This document shows positions 4,750-5,600 of a stretch of DNA of 5,600 nt, one piece after another. A program made the translations under genes and the position numbers. Numbering within the stretch: position 1 is the stretch's first letter; each line of letters starts with the position of its first letter. The notes below the pieces were generated by a model. It saw nothing but the letters and a program-made list of their open reading frames with translations, was not told the origin of the DNA and ran no database searches. The stretch comes from Opitutia bacterium UBA957 (GTDB lineage Bacteria; Verrucomicrobiota; Verrucomicrobiia; Opitutales; UBA953): positions 1 to 5,600 of the forward strand of contig DBCN01000068.1 in assembly GCA_002293065.1 (NCBI GenBank), given 5' to 3'.

Positions 4750-5600
4750 ATGCTGACCCTCGCCGCTTTCTTGTTGGCTGCCACGCTGCCACCGGAAACG
4801 GCGGCGTATGCGGAGGCGGGCTATGACTTCGGCGCGGACTTGCCGAAGTCGCCCGCCCAGACGTGTTCGGTCGCGGATTTCGGGGCCAAGCCCAACGACA
4901 AGCAGGACGACACCGCCGCCTTCGAAAAGGCCCTCGAAAAGGGTGGCGTCATCGCCATTCCCGCCGGCGAATTCACGCTTTCCCGCCGGCTCTTCGTGCG
5001 GAAGCCCGGCACCATCATCCTCGGCGCGGGGGCGACCAAGACGCGCCTGCGTTTCACGAAGTCCTTGGAGGACCTCGAGCCCAGCCCGACCAAGAACACG
5101 GGCGGCACCGCGACGACGCAATGGTCCTGGTCGGGCGGCCTGCTGTCCTTCCGTGGTTCCAGCCGCAATGGCACCGCCCTGGCCTTGGCGGCGTCAGCCA
5201 AGCGCGGCGACACCAAGCTGACGTTGGTTGAGGCCGGCGCGTTTAAGGCCAACCAAGAGGTGGTGCTGACCTTGCAGGGCAAGGGGGATGATAAGTTGGT
5301 GCGGCTCGCTTACGCGGGCGACCCCGGCAAGGTGTCCAAGCTGAAGCCGCCGGCGCGCATCGAAATGGCCGCGCGCATCGCCTCCGTGGAGGGTGCGACG
5401 GTCACCTTGACGGCGCCGCTCCTCTTGGACCTGCCGGAAGAGCTGACCCCGACCATCGCCGACGCGGGCGCCCGCGACGATTACGGCCTGCGCGGCGTCG
5501 GCTTCCTCTTGGTGACCTCCGCTTACCGTGGGCACTTCAAGGAAGACGGCTGGAATCCGCTGGAGTTCCACGATGTGCACCATGGCTGGATGGAGGACCT
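4750..5600 (+). CDS. Exported right-handed beta-helix protein (pectate lyase superfamily), 3' end missing
   Basis: The frame is open from the ATG at 4750, 3 bases after the ROK stop, to the window edge (283 codons so far). The ROK stop is in the same frame, so no earlier start exists. Residues 1-21 look like a signal peptide: a hydrophobic LTLAAFLLAATL core and an AYA cleavage-type site, although the n-region has no Lys or Arg. VADFGAKPNDKQDDTAAFEKAL (split here as VADFGAKPND at 41-50 and KQDDTAAFEKAL at 51-62), then GGVIAIPAGEFTL, is the classic N-terminal pattern of the Pectate_lyase_3/GH28-like beta-helix fold. A beta-rich region of about 145-230 follows, then a segment with GHFKEDGWNPLEF and HHGW. 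It likely binds or cleaves a polysaccharide outside the cytoplasm; the catalytic part is not in view, so neither enzyme class nor substrate can be named. Confidence 0.82.
   Translation, partial: MLTLAAFLLAATLPPETAAYAEAGYDFGADLPKSPAQTCSVADFGAKPNDKQDDTAAFEKALEKGGVIAIPAGEFTLSRRLFVRKPGTIILGAGATKTRLRFTKSLEDLEPSPTKNTGGTATTQWSWSGGLLSFRGSSRNGTALALAASAKRGDTKLTLVEAGAFKANQEVVLTLQGKGDDKLVRLAYAGDPGKVSKLKPPARIEMAARIASVEGATVTLTAPLLLDLPEELTPTIADAGARDDYGLRGVGFLLVTSAYRGHFKEDGWNPLEFHDVHHGWMED

Noticed and set aside
3772..5121. Long minus-strand open frame (449 codons) opposite the ROK and beta-helix genes
   Set aside because: The plus strand carries clear ROK motifs and a beta-helix start; the antisense product is low-complexity Gly/Arg/Ala/Asp-rich and matches no family I recognise.

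Overview
The window looks like a chromosomal segment from a high-GC (by eye well above 60%) Gram-negative-type bacterium. Seven genes run on the plus strand with almost no spacing, and a divergent gene may begin at the left edge. Codon third positions are mostly G or C. No insertion sequences, tRNA or rRNA genes, CRISPR arrays, phage genes or convincing terminators were seen. Recognisable Shine-Dalgarno sites are nearly absent. Together with a secreted beta-helix (pectate-lyase-like) protein, this is compatible with a lineage such as Verrucomicrobiota, but that placement is a guess and no marker gene is present.

Layout: positions 1-32 may hold the first ten codons of a minus-strand gene, and 33-159 is an AT-richer upstream region. 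Next come tdh (160-1191) and kbl (1197-2381), the two enzymes that convert L-threonine to glycine and acetyl-CoA. A small SlyX-family coiled-coil gene (2422-2625) follows, then an SRAP-domain gene of the YedK/HMCES type (2630-3334), which covalently caps abasic sites in single-stranded DNA. After that are a small phosphomannose-isomerase-like cupin (3366-3767, with a possible earlier TTG start at 3327), a ROK-family sugar kinase (3784-4746) and the 5' part of an exported right-handed beta-helix protein (4750 to beyond the window end).

The gaps are 5, 40, 4, 31 (or an 8-base overlap), 16 and 3 bases, so most or all of the run could be one transcript. Functionally it splits into a threonine-catabolism pair, a slyX/SRAP pair, and a carbohydrate-flavoured trio (cupin, ROK kinase, beta-helix protein). 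The first pair is a textbook pathway. Any link between the pairs is inferred from proximity alone.

I found no strong evidence of a new biological system. The points most worth a second look are the beta-helix protein with its apparent beta-rich inserted region, the perfect palindrome just before the ROK gene, the AT-rich pocket that decides the cupin start, the cupin's altered metal-binding motif, and the general lack of Shine-Dalgarno sites.
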